Positions 30,398-39,889 of a stretch of DNA of 64,000 nt are shown here, piece after piece. This DNA comes from JALHSW01 sp963720675 (lineage in GTDB: Bacteria > Actinomycetota > Acidimicrobiia > IMCC26256 > PALSA-555). The stretch lies in contig CAVRGH010000007.1 of the NCBI GenBank assembly GCA_963720675.1, forward strand, positions 62,001-126,000. The letters are read 5' to 3'. Made by a program: the position numbers and the translations under genes. The notes beneath the pieces are model-generated. The model worked only from the letters and a program-made list of their open reading frames with translations. It had not been told where the DNA came from and made no database searches. Position 1 is the first letter of the stretch, and every line of letters starts with the position of its first letter.

Positions 30398-31465
30398 TCA
30401 GCCGCCGAAGGTGAACGCGAACGCCCGGAGATCGGGCGCGCGCGCGGTGAGCGTCACCACGTGCGTCTCGATCCCCGGCGCGAGCACCAGGCGGTACAGG
30501 TCGGACGCGGTCACGCGCACGAAGGTGCTGCCGTCGGCGTCGACCATCGTGTCGGCCGTCCGGTACTCCGGCGGGAGTGGCGCACCGTCGAGCGCCACCG
30601 TCACGTCGACGGCCGGAGCGCCCCGCTCGCCCGGTGCCAGCACGAGGTTGACCTCTCGGGCGAAGTACTGGAGATCGATCGCCGCATCCGCGGCGTCGGC
30701 TCGCACGAATTGGGGCGCCGGAGTCCAGGCGCCGCGCAGCCGCGCCTCACCGCTGCCGCGCTCCTGGCCGAGATAGGTCTCGGGCGAGATCCGCTGGGTC
30801 GGCTCGGGCTCGGTCGCACCGGCGTCCCCAACGTGCGGGGCCGACTTCGGGACCTGGAGCAACGTGCGCACGACGGCCTCGATCTCCTCGTCCCCGCCTT
30901 CACCGATGTGCCCGTAGCGGAGCCGCCCCTTGCGATCCGCCATGAACGACTGCGGCCAGTACTGGGCGCCGAACGCGTTCCAGATGTCCATGTCGTCGTC
31001 GAGCGCGACCGGGTAGTCCACCTTCAGGCGCGCCACGGCGTCGCTGACGTTGCCGTGGTCCCGCTCGAAGTCGAACTCGGGCGAGTGCACGCCCACGACG
31101 ACGAGCCCGTCGGGCGCGTACCGGTCGTACAGCGCGCGGAGGTGCGGGAGAGTTCGGACGCAGTTCACACACGAGTACGTCCAGAAGTCGTAGAGGACGA
31201 CCTTGCCGCGCAGATCGCTCGGCCGGAGCGGCCCGGAGTTGAGCCAACCCTTGGCGTCGCCGAGATCGGGCGCCGCCGGGCCAACGGGCAGGTGGGCGAC
31301 GTCGGCCTTGCCGGCCACCGTCTGCGGATCCGAGCCGCTCGCGAAGACGACGGCCGCGGTGGCGAACACGACCAGCGCGAGGGCGACGACCCCGTACTTC
31401 CAGCGCCCGGACCCCTGGTTCCCGGATGATCCGTTCCCGGCGGCGCGCTCCTCGGCGATCGTCAT
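30398..31465 (-). CDS. membrane-anchored thioredoxin with DipZ-type C-terminal domain
   Basis: A 355-residue exported thiol-disulfide protein. Residues 23-42 form a signal anchor. The thioredoxin/TlpA domain has the active site WTYSCVNCVRTLPHL (cysteines 99 and 102) and the cis-proline region AQYWPQSFMAD. After it, TYLGQERGSGEA starts a beta-sandwich domain like the C-terminal part of DipZ (Thioredoxin_10). It probably receives reducing power from CcdA, encoded just downstream, and reduces exported proteins or apocytochromes. The ATG at 31465 gives the N-terminal charge needed for the signal anchor. It is divergent from the LCP gene. Confidence 0.88.
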   Translation of the reverse strand: MTIAEERAAGNGSSGNQGSGRWKYGVVALALVVFATAAVVFASGSDPQTVAGKADVAHLPVGPAAPDLGDAKGWLNSGPLRPSDLRGKVVLYDFWTYSCVNCVRTLPHLRALYDRYAPDGLVVVGVHSPEFDFERDHGNVSDAVARLKVDYPVALDDDMDIWNAFGAQYWPQSFMADRKGRLRYGHIGEGGDEEIEAVVRTLLQVPKSAPHVGDAGATEPEPTQRISPETYLGQERGSGEARLRGAWTPAPQFVRADAADAAIDLQYFAREVNLVLAPGERGAPAVDVTVALDGAPLPPEYRTADTMVDADGSTFVRVTASDLYRLVLAPGIETHVVTLTARAPDLRAFAFTFGG

Positions 31466-31576
31466 GCGGGGATGTTCGGTACGACGGGCCGGTCCGGATG
31501 GGGCCAACACCCGATCGCAGGCCGGACCCGACGTCCAGACCCGGCGTCCTGACCCGGAATCCGCCACTGCGGCCGG

Positions 31577-31582
31577 TACCGT
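31577..31582 (+). promoter_or_regulatory. -10 box for leaderless LCP gene
   Basis: TACCGT ends 7 bases before the ATG at 31590, with no ribosome site between. Confidence 0.5.
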
Positions 31583-31589
31583 CGATGCG

Positions 31590-33003
31590 ATGCCCCGACC
31601 GCGCTCTGGCTTCGCCATGTTCCGAGGCCGATTCCTGCTCGCGCTCGGGCTGACCTTCAGCATCGTCGTCGTCACGGTCGTCGGGACGAACCTGCTCGTC
31701 GAGGCGAAGCTCGCGTCGGTCGACCGCGTCGATCTGCAGCTCGCACCGACGCCCGACGGCGGCGGCGGCAACTTCCTGCTCGTCGGCTCCGACACCCGGT
31801 CGTTCGTCTCGACCGACTACGACCAGAAGGCGTTCGGCGGCACCGGCGCCGCCGATGGGCAGCGCTCCGACACGATCATGGTCCTCCACGTCGACCCGGA
31901 CTCGCAGCGAAGCCTCCTCGTCTCGTTCCCGCGCGACCTGTGGGTCGACGTCCCCGGTCGCGGGAAGTCGAAGATCAACGCCGCGTTCAACGACGGTCCA
32001 CAGGCGATCATCGACACGCTGTCGAACGACTTCGGCGTTCCCATCCAGCACTACGTCGAGGTCAACTTCGAGTCGTTCCGCGGCATCGTCGACGCGATCG
32101 GCACCGTGCCCGTCTACTTCCCGGCTGCCGCGCGCGACACCTTGTCGCTCCTCGACATCCCGTTCCCCGGCTGCAACCAGCTCGACGGCGCCCAAGCGCT
32201 CTCGTTCGTCCGGTCCCGCCACCTCCAGCTGCTCGACCCGGCGACCGGCCGATGGAAGGACGCCGACGCGATCCCCGACATCGGGCGCATCGCCCGCCAG
32301 CAGGCCTTCCTGCGCGAGCTCGGGCGGCAGGCGATGAACGCCGCCGTCTCGAACCCGATCAAGGGCAACCAGGTCATCGACCGAGCGCTGGGTCGGCTCA
32401 CGCTCGATCAGGACTTCGGTCGCACCGACGTGTTCGCGCTCGTCGACGCGTTCGCCGCCGACGACGACGCGAGTGGGCCCGAGAGCCTCACCGTGCCGAA
32501 CACCCCCGGTACCGAGGGAGGCCAGTCGGTGCTCCTCGTGCAGCAACCGGAGGCCGACGCGCTCATCGCCGAGACTCAAGGACTTCACCACCGTCGTCCC
32601 CGACGCACCTGCCGCCGCGAGCGACGCGTCGGTCGGTGACACGAAGGTGAAGATCCTCAACGCATCCGGCGCCGACGGCGCGGCGGCGAAGGCACTCACT
32701 GCGCTCACGGACGCCGGCTTCCAGGGCGGCAGCACCGGGAACGCCAACTCCTCGCTGCAGACGACCGAGGTGCGCTACCAGCCGGGTTCGGACGCCGAGG
32801 CAGCACTGGTCGCGAGCTACCTCAGCGGGCCGGTCAAGCTGGTCGAGGACTCGTCGGTGTCGGGTGCCGACGTCACGGTCGTCCTCGGGCGCGGCTTCGG
32901 CGGAGTCACGACACCATCGACCTCGGCGGCACCGGCCGAGGCCGGCGGCGGACCGACCCTCGCCCAGCCCGGCTCGCTCGCGCCCGTGCCCGGCGACTGC
33001 TGA
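31590..33003 (+). CDS. LytR-CpsA-Psr (LCP) family ligase with LytR_C domain, frameshifted
   Basis: About 470 residues. A signal anchor at about 13-33 (LLALGLTFSIVVVTVVG) places the enzyme outside the membrane. The LCP domain (about 60-235) shows GNFLLVGSDTR, RSDTIMVLHVD and LLVSFPRDLWV with the conserved arginine and aspartates that bind polyprenyl pyrophosphate. LCP enzymes attach arabinogalactan-like or other glycopolymers to peptidoglycan. A LytR_C domain follows (TKVKILNASGADGAAAKAL to ALVASYLSG). An extra A near 32573 (GCCGAGaCTCAAG) breaks the frame between the domains. The C-terminus is a low-complexity Ala/Pro tail. Confidence 0.88.
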
Positions 33004-33068
33004 GGTGCGGGACCGGTAGCGTCACGCCACGGCGCCCCCGAGCCGGCACCCGACCACGAGGACGACGC

Positions 33069-33486
33069 ATGGCCGACATGAACGACTTCAACGCCCAGAT
33101 CATCGACGAGTTCCGCCAGAACGGCGGGAAGCTCGGCGGCGGCTTCGCGGGTGCACCGATGCTCCTGCTCACGACGACCGGCGCGAAGAGCGGCAAGGAG
33201 CGGACGGCCCCGCTCGCGTACCTGCGCGACGGTGACCGCGCCGTGATCTTCGGTTCCAAGGCCGGGGCCGACACCCACCCCGACTGGTTCCACAACCTGC
33301 GGGCGAACCCCCGCGTGCGGGTCGAACTCGGCACCGAGACCTTCGACGCCGATGCGGTCATCGCGGAACGGCGCGGAGCGCGATCGTCTCTTCGAGCTGC
33401 AGAAGCAGGCCATGCCACCGTTCGCGGAGTACGAGGCGAAGACCGACCGGGTCATCCCGGTGATCGTGCTCGAGCGCGTCGGCTGA
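33069..33486 (+). CDS. Ddn-like deazaflavin (F420)-dependent oxidoreductase, frameshifted
   Basis: About 138 residues of the nitroreductase-family deazaflavin-dependent oxidoreductases (F420H2:quinone reductase type, PF04075). Signatures: the NGGKLGG start, MLLLTTTGAKSGKERTAPLAYL, the DWFHNLRANPRVRVELG block, and a C-terminal TDRVIPVIVLERV. One extra base near 33368, a few bases before GAGCGCG, shifts the frame; the corrected text continues GAERDRLFELQKQAMPPFAEY. GAGGA lies upstream of the ATG. It depends on coenzyme F420, in keeping with the LLM enzymes in the window. A second member lies at 45379. Confidence 0.82.
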
Positions 33487-33588
33487 GCCCCGGCGAGCGG
33501 CGATCTCGCCGGTCCGCCGATCTCGGAACAACCAGTCGGCCACGGTGTTGGACCCTGCGACCCTTTCACCAAGCAGAGAGTCGTCGCC

Positions 33589-34032
33589 ATGCCCAGATAC
33601 GTCACCCGCGTCCGAACCCCATGGGATCCGTCGCGCGCCTTCACCTACATGTCGGACCTCGAGAACTTCGACGAGTGGGACCCGGGCACGAAGCAGGCGA
33701 CGAGGGTGCTCGGCAACGCTCCGGGGTTGGGCACCGCGTACGACCTCGTGGTCGAGACCGCGGGGCGCAAGATCACGATGCGTTACGAGACGATCGAGTT
33801 CGACGCGCCCCGCCGGGTCGTGGCGCAGGCCGAGACGAAGTCCCTCCGCTCGCTCGACATCATCACGGTCGAGGACGGAGAGGACGGCGGCAGCATCGTG
33901 ACGTATGACGCCAACCTCTCGCTGCGGGGGTTGGCAAAGCTCGCCACTCCGCTGCTCGCCCTCGCCTTCGGTCGCATCGGCGATCAGGCCGCCGCGGGGC
34001 TGCGCGAGGCCCTCGAGGGCACGGAAGCCTGA
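33589..34032 (+). CDS. SRPBCC-family (polyketide-cyclase-like) protein
   Basis: A 147-residue helix-grip protein: the first strand YVTRVRTPWDPSRAFTYMSD has the aromatic/proline start of the family, then LENFDEWDPGTKQA, an antiparallel sheet (LVVETAGRKITMRYETIEFD, SIVTYDANLSL), and a C-terminal helix. Members bind lipids or other hydrophobic ligands; none is indicated here. The ATG at 33589 is in a GTCGTCGCC context without a strong ribosome site. It is on the same strand as the Ddn-like gene 100 bases upstream. Confidence 0.82.
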   Translation: MPRYVTRVRTPWDPSRAFTYMSDLENFDEWDPGTKQATRVLGNAPGLGTAYDLVVETAGRKITMRYETIEFDAPRRVVAQAETKSLRSLDIITVEDGEDGGSIVTYDANLSLRGLAKLATPLLALAFGRIGDQAAAGLREALEGTEA

Positions 34033-34055
34033 GCCTCCTCCCCTGCGACCGCTCG

Positions 34056-34427
34056 CTACTCGGTGATCGGACGGGCGAAGCTGAGCTCGTGACCGTCGGG
34101 GTCGCGGACGTGGAAGTAGCGCTCGCCCCACGGCGCGTCCCATGGATCGGTGAGCGGACGGACCCCTGCGGCCACGGCACGCTCGTACATCGCGTCGACG
34201 TCGTCCACGTAGAGGATCACCCGGCCCCAGATGCCCGGCAGCGGCGCGTGCTCGAGATCGAGCTGGAGGTTGAGGTACCCGGTCCCGACCCGGAACGTCG
34301 CGAACCCCGACTCGATGCTGCCGGAAGCCGGGTCGAAGCCGAGGGCCTCGTAGAACGCCACCGCGGTGGCGAGGTCGGCGGTCGCCAGGGTCACGGCGCT
34401 GATCGACTCGATCGGGCTCCTCTCCAT
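34056..34427 (-). CDS. VOC/glyoxalase-family protein
   Basis: A 123-residue vicinal-oxygen-chelate protein with two beta-alpha-beta-beta-beta modules: ISAVTLATADLATAVAFYEALGF, then YLNLQLDLE, VILYVDDVDAMYERAVAAGV and YFHVRDPDGHELSFARP. The metal ligands expected for an active VOC enzyme are only partly present: E in GHELSF is kept, while the first position holds no clear histidine, so it may be a binding protein rather than an enzyme. The ATG at 34427 is preferred; a GTG two codons earlier is possible. It converges on the SRPBCC gene and is divergent from the first propeller gene. Confidence 0.85.
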   Translation of the reverse strand: MERSPIESISAVTLATADLATAVAFYEALGFDPASGSIESGFATFRVGTGYLNLQLDLEHAPLPGIWGRVILYVDDVDAMYERAVAAGVRPLTDPWDAPWGERYFHVRDPDGHELSFARPITE

Positions 34428-34475
34428 CCGCACCAGCCTGCCACCCGGGTCGGGCACCACCGAGGGTCCATCGCC

Positions 34476-34481
34476 TAGGTT
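34476..34481 (+). promoter_or_regulatory. candidate -10 box of propeller gene 1
   Basis: TAGGTT lies 61 bases before the ATG at 34543. It is part of the CTAGG(G/T)T element shared by the PxFTG-tail genes. Confidence 0.5.
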
Positions 34482-34542
34482 CTCCTGCACGCAGTCGGTG
34501 GTAGGGACCGGCTCGTGACCCATCGTGGCGGAGGATCAGGCA

Positions 34543-35518
34543 ATGCGCGTTCGCAGGCTGCTGGCCGTACTGGCCGTGACCACCCTGACCGCCGGCGCTG
34601 GCGTCGTCGCCATGGGCGGCGCCCCCACCGGGGCCGCCGCGACCACCGGTTACACCGTCGTGTGGTCCGACGGTGGATGCCAGCTGTCCACCATCGACCT
34701 CGCGACGGCTGCCGTCGTCCCGATCGGCGCCACGTCGCAGACCAGCTGCGTGCGCGACCTCGCGGTCTCACCCGAGGGCGTCGTCTACGGGCTCCTCTCC
34801 CCGCTGACCAACGCCACCGAGGTCGACCTCGTGCGCTTCGACACGACGACTGGCGCCGCCACCAACCTGGGCCCGATCACCGGATCGTTCGACACCACGA
34901 TCGGCAACAACGGCGGCATCGCCTTCGCGCCGGACGGGACGCTCCTGGCGACCTTCGCCGCCAACGAGTCCGGCTGCGTGCCGTCCGCGAGCGTGTGCCT
35001 GTATCGGGTCGACCCCGCGACCCTGGTGGCCACGCTGATCGGTCCGGCCGGACAGGCGGACAACCCGTTCTTCTACCTGACGGCCTCGTGCGCGGGCTCG
35101 ACCCTGTCGACCGAGTTCGTCGAGCGGGGGTTCACGTCGGAGTCCGACGGAGCGGTCGGGGCGGCGAACGGCTTGTCCAACCAGCAGCTCGCCTCGTGGA
35201 ACGGTTCACCGGCGCGGCGACACCGCGGTGCCGCGCTGCCCAGCAACTTCGACGTCGGGGGCCTCGAGTACGACCGGGTGCCCGGCACGCTGTACGCGTT
35301 GGGTCTCGAGCTCGACGGCCAGTCGACCACGAGCCCCGACAGCGCCGAACCCGCAGCTGTTCGCCGGCGCGTCGCTCTACACGGTCGACCCCGCGACGGG
35401 CGCGGTGGCCATCGTCTCCAGCGTCCCGAACACCGAGCTCGTCGTCGACAGCCTGGCGATCCCCGGCACCTGCGCCGCACCGGCAGCCGTCGAGCTCCAG
35501 CCCCGCTTCACCGGCTGA
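34543..35518 (+). CDS. exported propeller-like protein 1 with PRFTG tail, frameshifted
   Basis: About 325 residues. RBS GGAGG lies 10 bases before the ATG. A Sec signal peptide (RVRRLLAVLAVTTLTAGAGV, cleavage near GAAATTG) leads to repeated blades of the type C-x-L-x-T-I-D, LYRVDPATLVATLIGP and VRFDTTTGAATNLGP, resembling DUF4394-type beta-propellers. Paired cysteines suggest disulfides outside the cell. An extra base near 35350 shifts the frame; the remainder reads PQLFAGASLYTVDPATGAVA and ends QPRFTG-stop. The odd stretch SPARRHRGAALP near 35210-35235 may hide two compensating frame errors. Tandem to a close paralogue. Function unknown. Confidence 0.78.
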
Positions 35519-35579
35519 CGTTCCGGGCTTCTGCTGCCCTGCGAAGGGGCGGGTCGGGCACGTGGACCCGTCGAGCGCC

Positions 35580-35585
35580 TAGGGT
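35580..35585 (+). promoter_or_regulatory. candidate -10 box of propeller gene 2
   Basis: TAGGGT lies 53 bases before the ATG at 35639. The whole leader, ending in GCGGAGGATC, resembles that of the upstream paralogue. Confidence 0.5.
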
Positions 35586-35638
35586 GTCCCGATCGTGCGA
35601 CTGGCGGTAGGGGCCGGTCCCGGGCGGAGGATCTCTTG

Positions 35639-36629
35639 ATGCGCGTTCGCAAGCTGCTGGCCATGCTGGCCGCCACGACCCTCACTGCCGGTGTCGGTGT
35701 CGTCGCGATGGGGGGAGCGCCGACCGGCGCGGCCGAGACGAGCGGCTACACCATCGTCGCGATCGGCGAAGAGGGCTGTCAGCTCTCCACGATCGACCTC
35801 ACGACCGGCGCGGTGGCGCCGATCGGCGCCACCGCGCAGGACAGCTGCGTGAGCGATCTCGCGGTGGCGCCCGACGCCACGGTCTACGGCTTGGACGGAC
35901 CCACGGCCGTGGCGCTCACCGTGGACCTCATCCGCTTCGACACCACCACGGGTGCCCCCACGAACCTCGGACCACTCACCGGAAGCTTCACCGACTCGTT
36001 CGTCGCAAACGGAGGCATCACCTTCGCGGCCGACGGCACCATGTACGTGCACATGGTCACCGACGAAGCGGGGTGTGACGGCGCCGAGGTCTGCCTGTAC
36101 CGGGTCGATCCGGCGACGCGCAACGCCACGCTCGTCGGCCCCTCCACCCAGGTGAAAGCGAGCTTCTTCTACCTGACCGCCGCGTGCAGCGGCACGACCC
36201 TCTCGACGCAGTACCAGGTCGGCGAGAGCTCGGTCGAGCAGAGTGCCCCGTTCGGTGACGGCGTGCAGGCCGCGGACTTCGACCAGCGGCTCACCTCCTG
36301 GAACACGACCACCGGCGCATCGACCCCGGGCGCCGACCTCTTCGCCGGCCTCAACGTGACCGGCCTCGAGTTCGACCGGGTCACCGGCACGCTGTACCTG
36401 CTCGCGCGCGAGCGTGCAGCCCCCCCAGGCGGTCCCCGACGAGGCGACGACGGATCCGACGGTCGAACCGCAATACGCGGACGGAGTCTCGCTCTACACC
36501 CTCGACGCGGCCACCGGGGCGACGACCTTCGTCGCCGACCTGGACTCCGAGCTCGTCGTGGACTCGCTCGGCATCGCCGGAACCTGCGCCGCGCCCGCCG
36601 TCGAGCTCGTCCCGACCTTCACCGGTTGA
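35639..36629 (+). CDS. exported propeller-like protein 2 with PTFTG tail, frameshifted
   Basis: About 330 residues, closely related to the gene at 34543: signal peptide MRVRKLLAMLAATTLTAGVG, then CQLSTIDLTTGAVAPIGAT, CLYRVDPATRNATLVGP and FYLTAACSGTTLSTQY blades. An extra C near 36411 (GCGCGCGAGcGTGCAG) breaks the frame; the last part, in another frame, reads VSLYTLDAATGATTFVAD and ends VPTFTG-stop. The ATG at 35639 has GGAGG upstream; TTG 35636 is just before it. Cys pairs and signal peptide put it outside the cell. A third paralogue lies at 56852, so this is a small expanded family. Function unknown. Confidence 0.78.
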
Positions 36630-36646
36630 TCCCGAAAGAGCGCGAG

Positions 36647-36652
36647 TAGCGT
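36647..36652 (+). promoter_or_regulatory. candidate -10 box of the hydrolase-kinase operon
   Basis: TAGCGT lies 29 bases before the ATG at 36682, followed by a GGGGGAG ribosome site. Confidence 0.4.
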
Positions 36653-36681
36653 CCCCCGCACATTCGGACGGGGGAGCCGCG

Positions 36682-37644
36682 ATGCGCTTGTGGAGCGACG
36701 AGTTCGAGGCGCTGCGTCCGCAGCTGCGCGAGGAGTCGGCGGCGTTCCTCGCGACCTGGGACATCCCGCCCGACGACCCGAACCTCTCGCAGGCCGAGAT
36801 GGTCGCGCGGGCGCGCGTCGAGCGGGAAGGGTCGGTGCACCGCTCCGACAAGGCAGTCGATCGCACCATCGAGGGGGCCGGCGGTCCGATCCGGCTGCGC
36901 ACGTTCGTGCCCGAGCAGGGCGGCACCGTCGACGCGGTCTTCCTGCACCTCCATGGCGGCGGCTGGTTCGTCGGGTCGCCGGAGATGACCGACCTGCTCA
37001 ACGAGATGGTCGCCGACACACTGAACGTCGCGGTCGTGAGCGTCGACTACCGCCTCGCACCCGAGCACCCCTTCCCCGCCGGGCCCGACGACTGCGAGAC
37101 GGCGGCGGTGTGGCTGCTCGAGCACGCCGAGCGCGAGTTCGGCTCGTCCCGCCTGCTCATCGGCGGCGAGTCCGCCGGCGGGCACCTGTCCGCGCTGACG
37201 CTGCTCCGCATGCGCGACCGTCACCAGGCCGCCGACCGGTTCATCGGCGCGAACCTCGTCTTCGGCGTCTACGACCTCGGGCACACACCGAGCCAGCGCG
37301 GGATCGAGATCCCACCGGGTACCGACATCCTCACCGTCGACGGCACCGCGCGGTTCACCGAGCTCTTCACCCCGGGCATGACGCGTGAGGAGCGGCGCGA
37401 TCCGGAGATCTCGCCGCTGTACGCGTCGCTGCACGACCTGCCACCCGCGCTGTTCACCGTCGGCACCCATGACCACCTCCGCGACGACACCCTCTTCCTC
37501 GCGTCGCGTTGGGAAGCATCCGGCAACCGGACCGAGCTCCTCGTCTACCCGGACGCACCGCACGGCTGCATCGCACTGCCGTCGGTCGCTGCGCACTGGT
37601 TCCCGCGGATGCTCGACTTCCTCCGCGGCTGCCTCGCGGCCTGA
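36682..37644 (+). CDS. HSL-family alpha/beta hydrolase
   Basis: A 320-residue cytosolic esterase of the hormone-sensitive-lipase family. Oxyanion motif LHLHGGGWFVGS near residue 92, SVDYRLAPEHPFPAG, the nucleophile elbow GGESAGGHLSALTLL, the acid in the THDHLRDDTLFLA region, and the histidine in YPDAPHGCIAL are all in order. The substrate is probably a short-chain ester; none is indicated. GGGGGAG precedes the ATG. The next gene starts 8 bases after the stop, so they are one operon. Confidence 0.92.
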   Translation: MRLWSDEFEALRPQLREESAAFLATWDIPPDDPNLSQAEMVARARVEREGSVHRSDKAVDRTIEGAGGPIRLRTFVPEQGGTVDAVFLHLHGGGWFVGSPEMTDLLNEMVADTLNVAVVSVDYRLAPEHPFPAGPDDCETAAVWLLEHAEREFGSSRLLIGGESAGGHLSALTLLRMRDRHQAADRFIGANLVFGVYDLGHTPSQRGIEIPPGTDILTVDGTARFTELFTPGMTREERRDPEISPLYASLHDLPPALFTVGTHDHLRDDTLFLASRWEASGNRTELLVYPDAPHGCIALPSVAAHWFPRMLDFLRGCLAA

Positions 37645-37651
37645 GCGCCAG

Positions 37652-38731
37652 TTGGCACCCGACCCCGCGATCGTCACCGACCCGGCGGACATCACCCCCG
37701 GCTGGATCACGGACGTGCTTCGCGCGTCGGGGCACGACGTGACGGTGGCTGCCGTCGTCGCCGAACCCGTCGGCACCGGGCAGATGGCGCACAACGAGCG
37801 ATTCACCCTCACCTACGACGGCGAACCCGGCGACGCGCCCTGCACGCTGGTCGGCAAGTTCCCGTCACCCAGCGAGGAGAGCCGGGCCGCGGGCGCCGCC
37901 GGCGGCTATCGGAACGAGGTGCGCTTCTACACCGACCTCGCCACCGGCCTCGCGGTGCGCACCCCACGGTGCTGGCACGGCGCGGTGAACGACGAGAGCA
38001 CCGAGTTCACCCTGATGCTCGAGGACCTCGCCCCGGCCCGGCAGGGCGACCAGCTCGCCGGATGCTCCGGAGCGCAGCTCGTGGTCGCGGCGCGGAACCT
38101 GGCCGGCCTGCATGCACCGCGGTGGTGCGACCCGTCGCTCCGCGAGCTCGCGTGGATGCAGAACAGCCTCGGCGACCAGGCCGTCGTCATCGTCGAGCTC
38201 GTCACGCCCATGTTCGTAGAGCGGTACGCCGATCGGTTGACGCCCGCGACCGTGCAGGTGCTGGAGACGTTCGGCGCACGGATCGAGCAGTGGTTCGCGT
38301 CGGAACCCGCCCGCTTCACCGTCACCCACGGCGACTACCGCCTCGACAACCTCATGTTCCACGATGCGCTCGACGGCACCCATCCCGAGCCGGTCGCCGC
38401 GGTCGACTGGCAGACGGTCAGCATCGCCAGCGGCGGCCGCGACCTCGCCTACCTGCTGGGCAACAGCGTCGAGCCCGACCTGCGGCGGGAGGTGGAGGGC
38501 GACGTGCGCGCCGCATACCTCGACCGACTCGTCGAGCTCGGCGTCGACGACGCGACCCTCGACGTCGTCGCGGCCGACGAGCGACACGGCGCGTTCCAGG
38601 GACCGTTCATCACGATGCTCGGTGCGATCGCCGTCGGCCGCACCCCTCGCGGCGACGACATGTTCGTCGCGATGGCCGAACGCAGTGCCACCCAGATCCG
38701 GGACCTCGACGCCCTGGATCTGCTCGTCTGA
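37652..38731 (+). CDS. phosphotransferase-family protein (APH/ecdysteroid-kinase-like)
   Basis: About 359 residues with a protein-kinase-like fold. The Brenner motif VTHGDYRLDNLMF holds the catalytic aspartate, and AAVDWQTVSIASGGRDLAYLLG the metal-binding aspartate. The N-terminal lobe has NERFTLTYDG and TLVGKFPSPSEESR with the likely ATP lysine. Such proteins phosphorylate small alcohols, often in steroid or acyl-CoA degradation gene groups of actinobacteria. The start is unclear: TTG at 37652 is the first reasonable codon after the hydrolase stop but has only a weak ribosome site. Confidence 0.85.
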   Translation: MAPDPAIVTDPADITPGWITDVLRASGHDVTVAAVVAEPVGTGQMAHNERFTLTYDGEPGDAPCTLVGKFPSPSEESRAAGAAGGYRNEVRFYTDLATGLAVRTPRCWHGAVNDESTEFTLMLEDLAPARQGDQLAGCSGAQLVVAARNLAGLHAPRWCDPSLRELAWMQNSLGDQAVVIVELVTPMFVERYADRLTPATVQVLETFGARIEQWFASEPARFTVTHGDYRLDNLMFHDALDGTHPEPVAAVDWQTVSIASGGRDLAYLLGNSVEPDLRREVEGDVRAAYLDRLVELGVDDATLDVVAADERHGAFQGPFITMLGAIAVGRTPRGDDMFVAMAERSATQIRDLDALDLLV

Positions 38732-38754
38732 CGCGCACGCGTGCCGTCGCGGTC

Positions 38755-39807
38755 TCAGTCGCGCGCTCGGTAGGCCTCGACGATGGGTGCGAGCTCGGTG
38801 GGGGTGGCGCCGTGGAGGATCACGCCGTCACAGCCGAGGGCGAGCTGATTGCGGATCGCGTCGACGCACTGGTCGGGGGTCCCCGTCGCGGCCGGGGCCA
38901 GCCAGTCGTCGGGGATGAGCGTGGCGACGTGCTCGAGCTGCTCGGTGGTCGCGGTCTGGTCGAAGCCGCCCGCGAAGCTCGACACCATCTCGTCGGCCCG
39001 GAAACGCTCCAGCACGGCAGGGTCCCAGTCGTTGGTGCGGACGAGCAGGTCGCCGTAGCCCTGGAGGTAGGTCGCGAGGCGGCCGACCGTCTTCTTCATC
39101 CGGAGGTCGTGGTCGAGGTGGTCGCCGATCGTGGCGAAGCACGACCAGACGCGCACCGACGCCGGGTCGCGGCCGGCGGCAACGGCTGCGGCCTTCACGG
39201 TCGCCACGCAGCGCGCCGTCGTCTCGTCGGTGAAGAAGGTGTGCAGCACGACGTCGTCGAAGCACCGGCCGCCGAGGGCGAGCGAGTTCGGACCGAACGC
39301 AACGAGGAGCAGCGGGATGTCCTCGTCGAACGTCGGGTCGAGACGCAGGACGGGCCAGGAGCCGGCCGGGCCGTCGTGCCCGATGATCGTCTCCCCGTGC
39401 CAGAGGCGGCGCATCAAGCCCGCGAAGTCCTCCAGCTGCGCGGTGGTGATGCGCGGGATGCCGAACGCGTCCTGCATCATCGTGATCCCGCGCCCGAGGC
39501 CGAGGGTGAAGCGGCCGCGCCCGTCGGCGGTCTGGGTGAGCCGGTGCATGGTCGTCGCGTACGACGCGGTCACCAGCGGGTGGCGCGTGTTGTGGTTCGT
39601 CGCTGCCGTAGCGATGTCGATCCGCTCGGTGACGGCGCCGGCCGCGCCCGAGAGCGTCGCGGCCTCCTTGATGTTGTAGCGCTCGGAGAGGAACGCGGTC
39701 CCCAGCCCCATCGTCTCGCCCGTGCGCACCTCGTCGATCAGGTCGCGGGGCGACCGGGGTTGGCCGGCCAGCGCGTAGAAGCCGAGCTCGTGCAGGACTC
39801 GATCCAT
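38755..39807 (-). CDS. LLM-class F420-dependent oxidoreductase, TIGR03857 (MSMEG_2249) type
   Basis: A 350-residue luciferase-like oxidoreductase. It starts with DRVLHELGFYALAGQPRSPRDLI and has GLGTAFLSERYNIKEAATLSGAAGA, ATAATNHNTRHPLVTASYATTMHRL, and GRFTLGLGRGITMM, typical of the TIGR03857 probable F420-dependent family of mycobacteria and relatives. It likely transfers hydride to or from F420 on an unknown substrate. The ATG at 39807 is the first that keeps the conserved N-terminus. It converges on the phosphotransferase gene and is divergent from a small exported protein. Confidence 0.9.
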   Translation of the reverse strand: MDRVLHELGFYALAGQPRSPRDLIDEVRTGETMGLGTAFLSERYNIKEAATLSGAAGAVTERIDIATAATNHNTRHPLVTASYATTMHRLTQTADGRGRFTLGLGRGITMMQDAFGIPRITTAQLEDFAGLMRRLWHGETIIGHDGPAGSWPVLRLDPTFDEDIPLLLVAFGPNSLALGGRCFDDVVLHTFFTDETTARCVATVKAAAVAAGRDPASVRVWSCFATIGDHLDHDLRMKKTVGRLATYLQGYGDLLVRTNDWDPAVLERFRADEMVSSFAGGFDQTATTEQLEHVATLIPDDWLAPAATGTPDQCVDAIRNQLALGCDGVILHGATPTELAPIVEAYRARD

Positions 39808-39876
39808 CCCGGCAGCCTCGCAGGTCGGGCCCCCAACGTGCGCAGCCGGTTCCGCCGTGCACGCGCGTCCCGGCGC

Positions 39877-39882
39877 TACCGT
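39877..39882 (+). promoter_or_regulatory. -10 box for leaderless gene at 39890
   Basis: TACCGT ends 7 bases before the ATG at 39890. It supports this start over an in-frame GTG at 39857. Confidence 0.5.
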
Positions 39883-39889
39883 GCGCCCC

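Noticed and set aside
34543..36629. The frame breaks in the propeller genes taken as programmed frameshifts or phase variation
   Set aside because: The sites are not long homopolymers or slippery heptamers, and equal breaks occur in many unrelated genes, which fits sequence error better.
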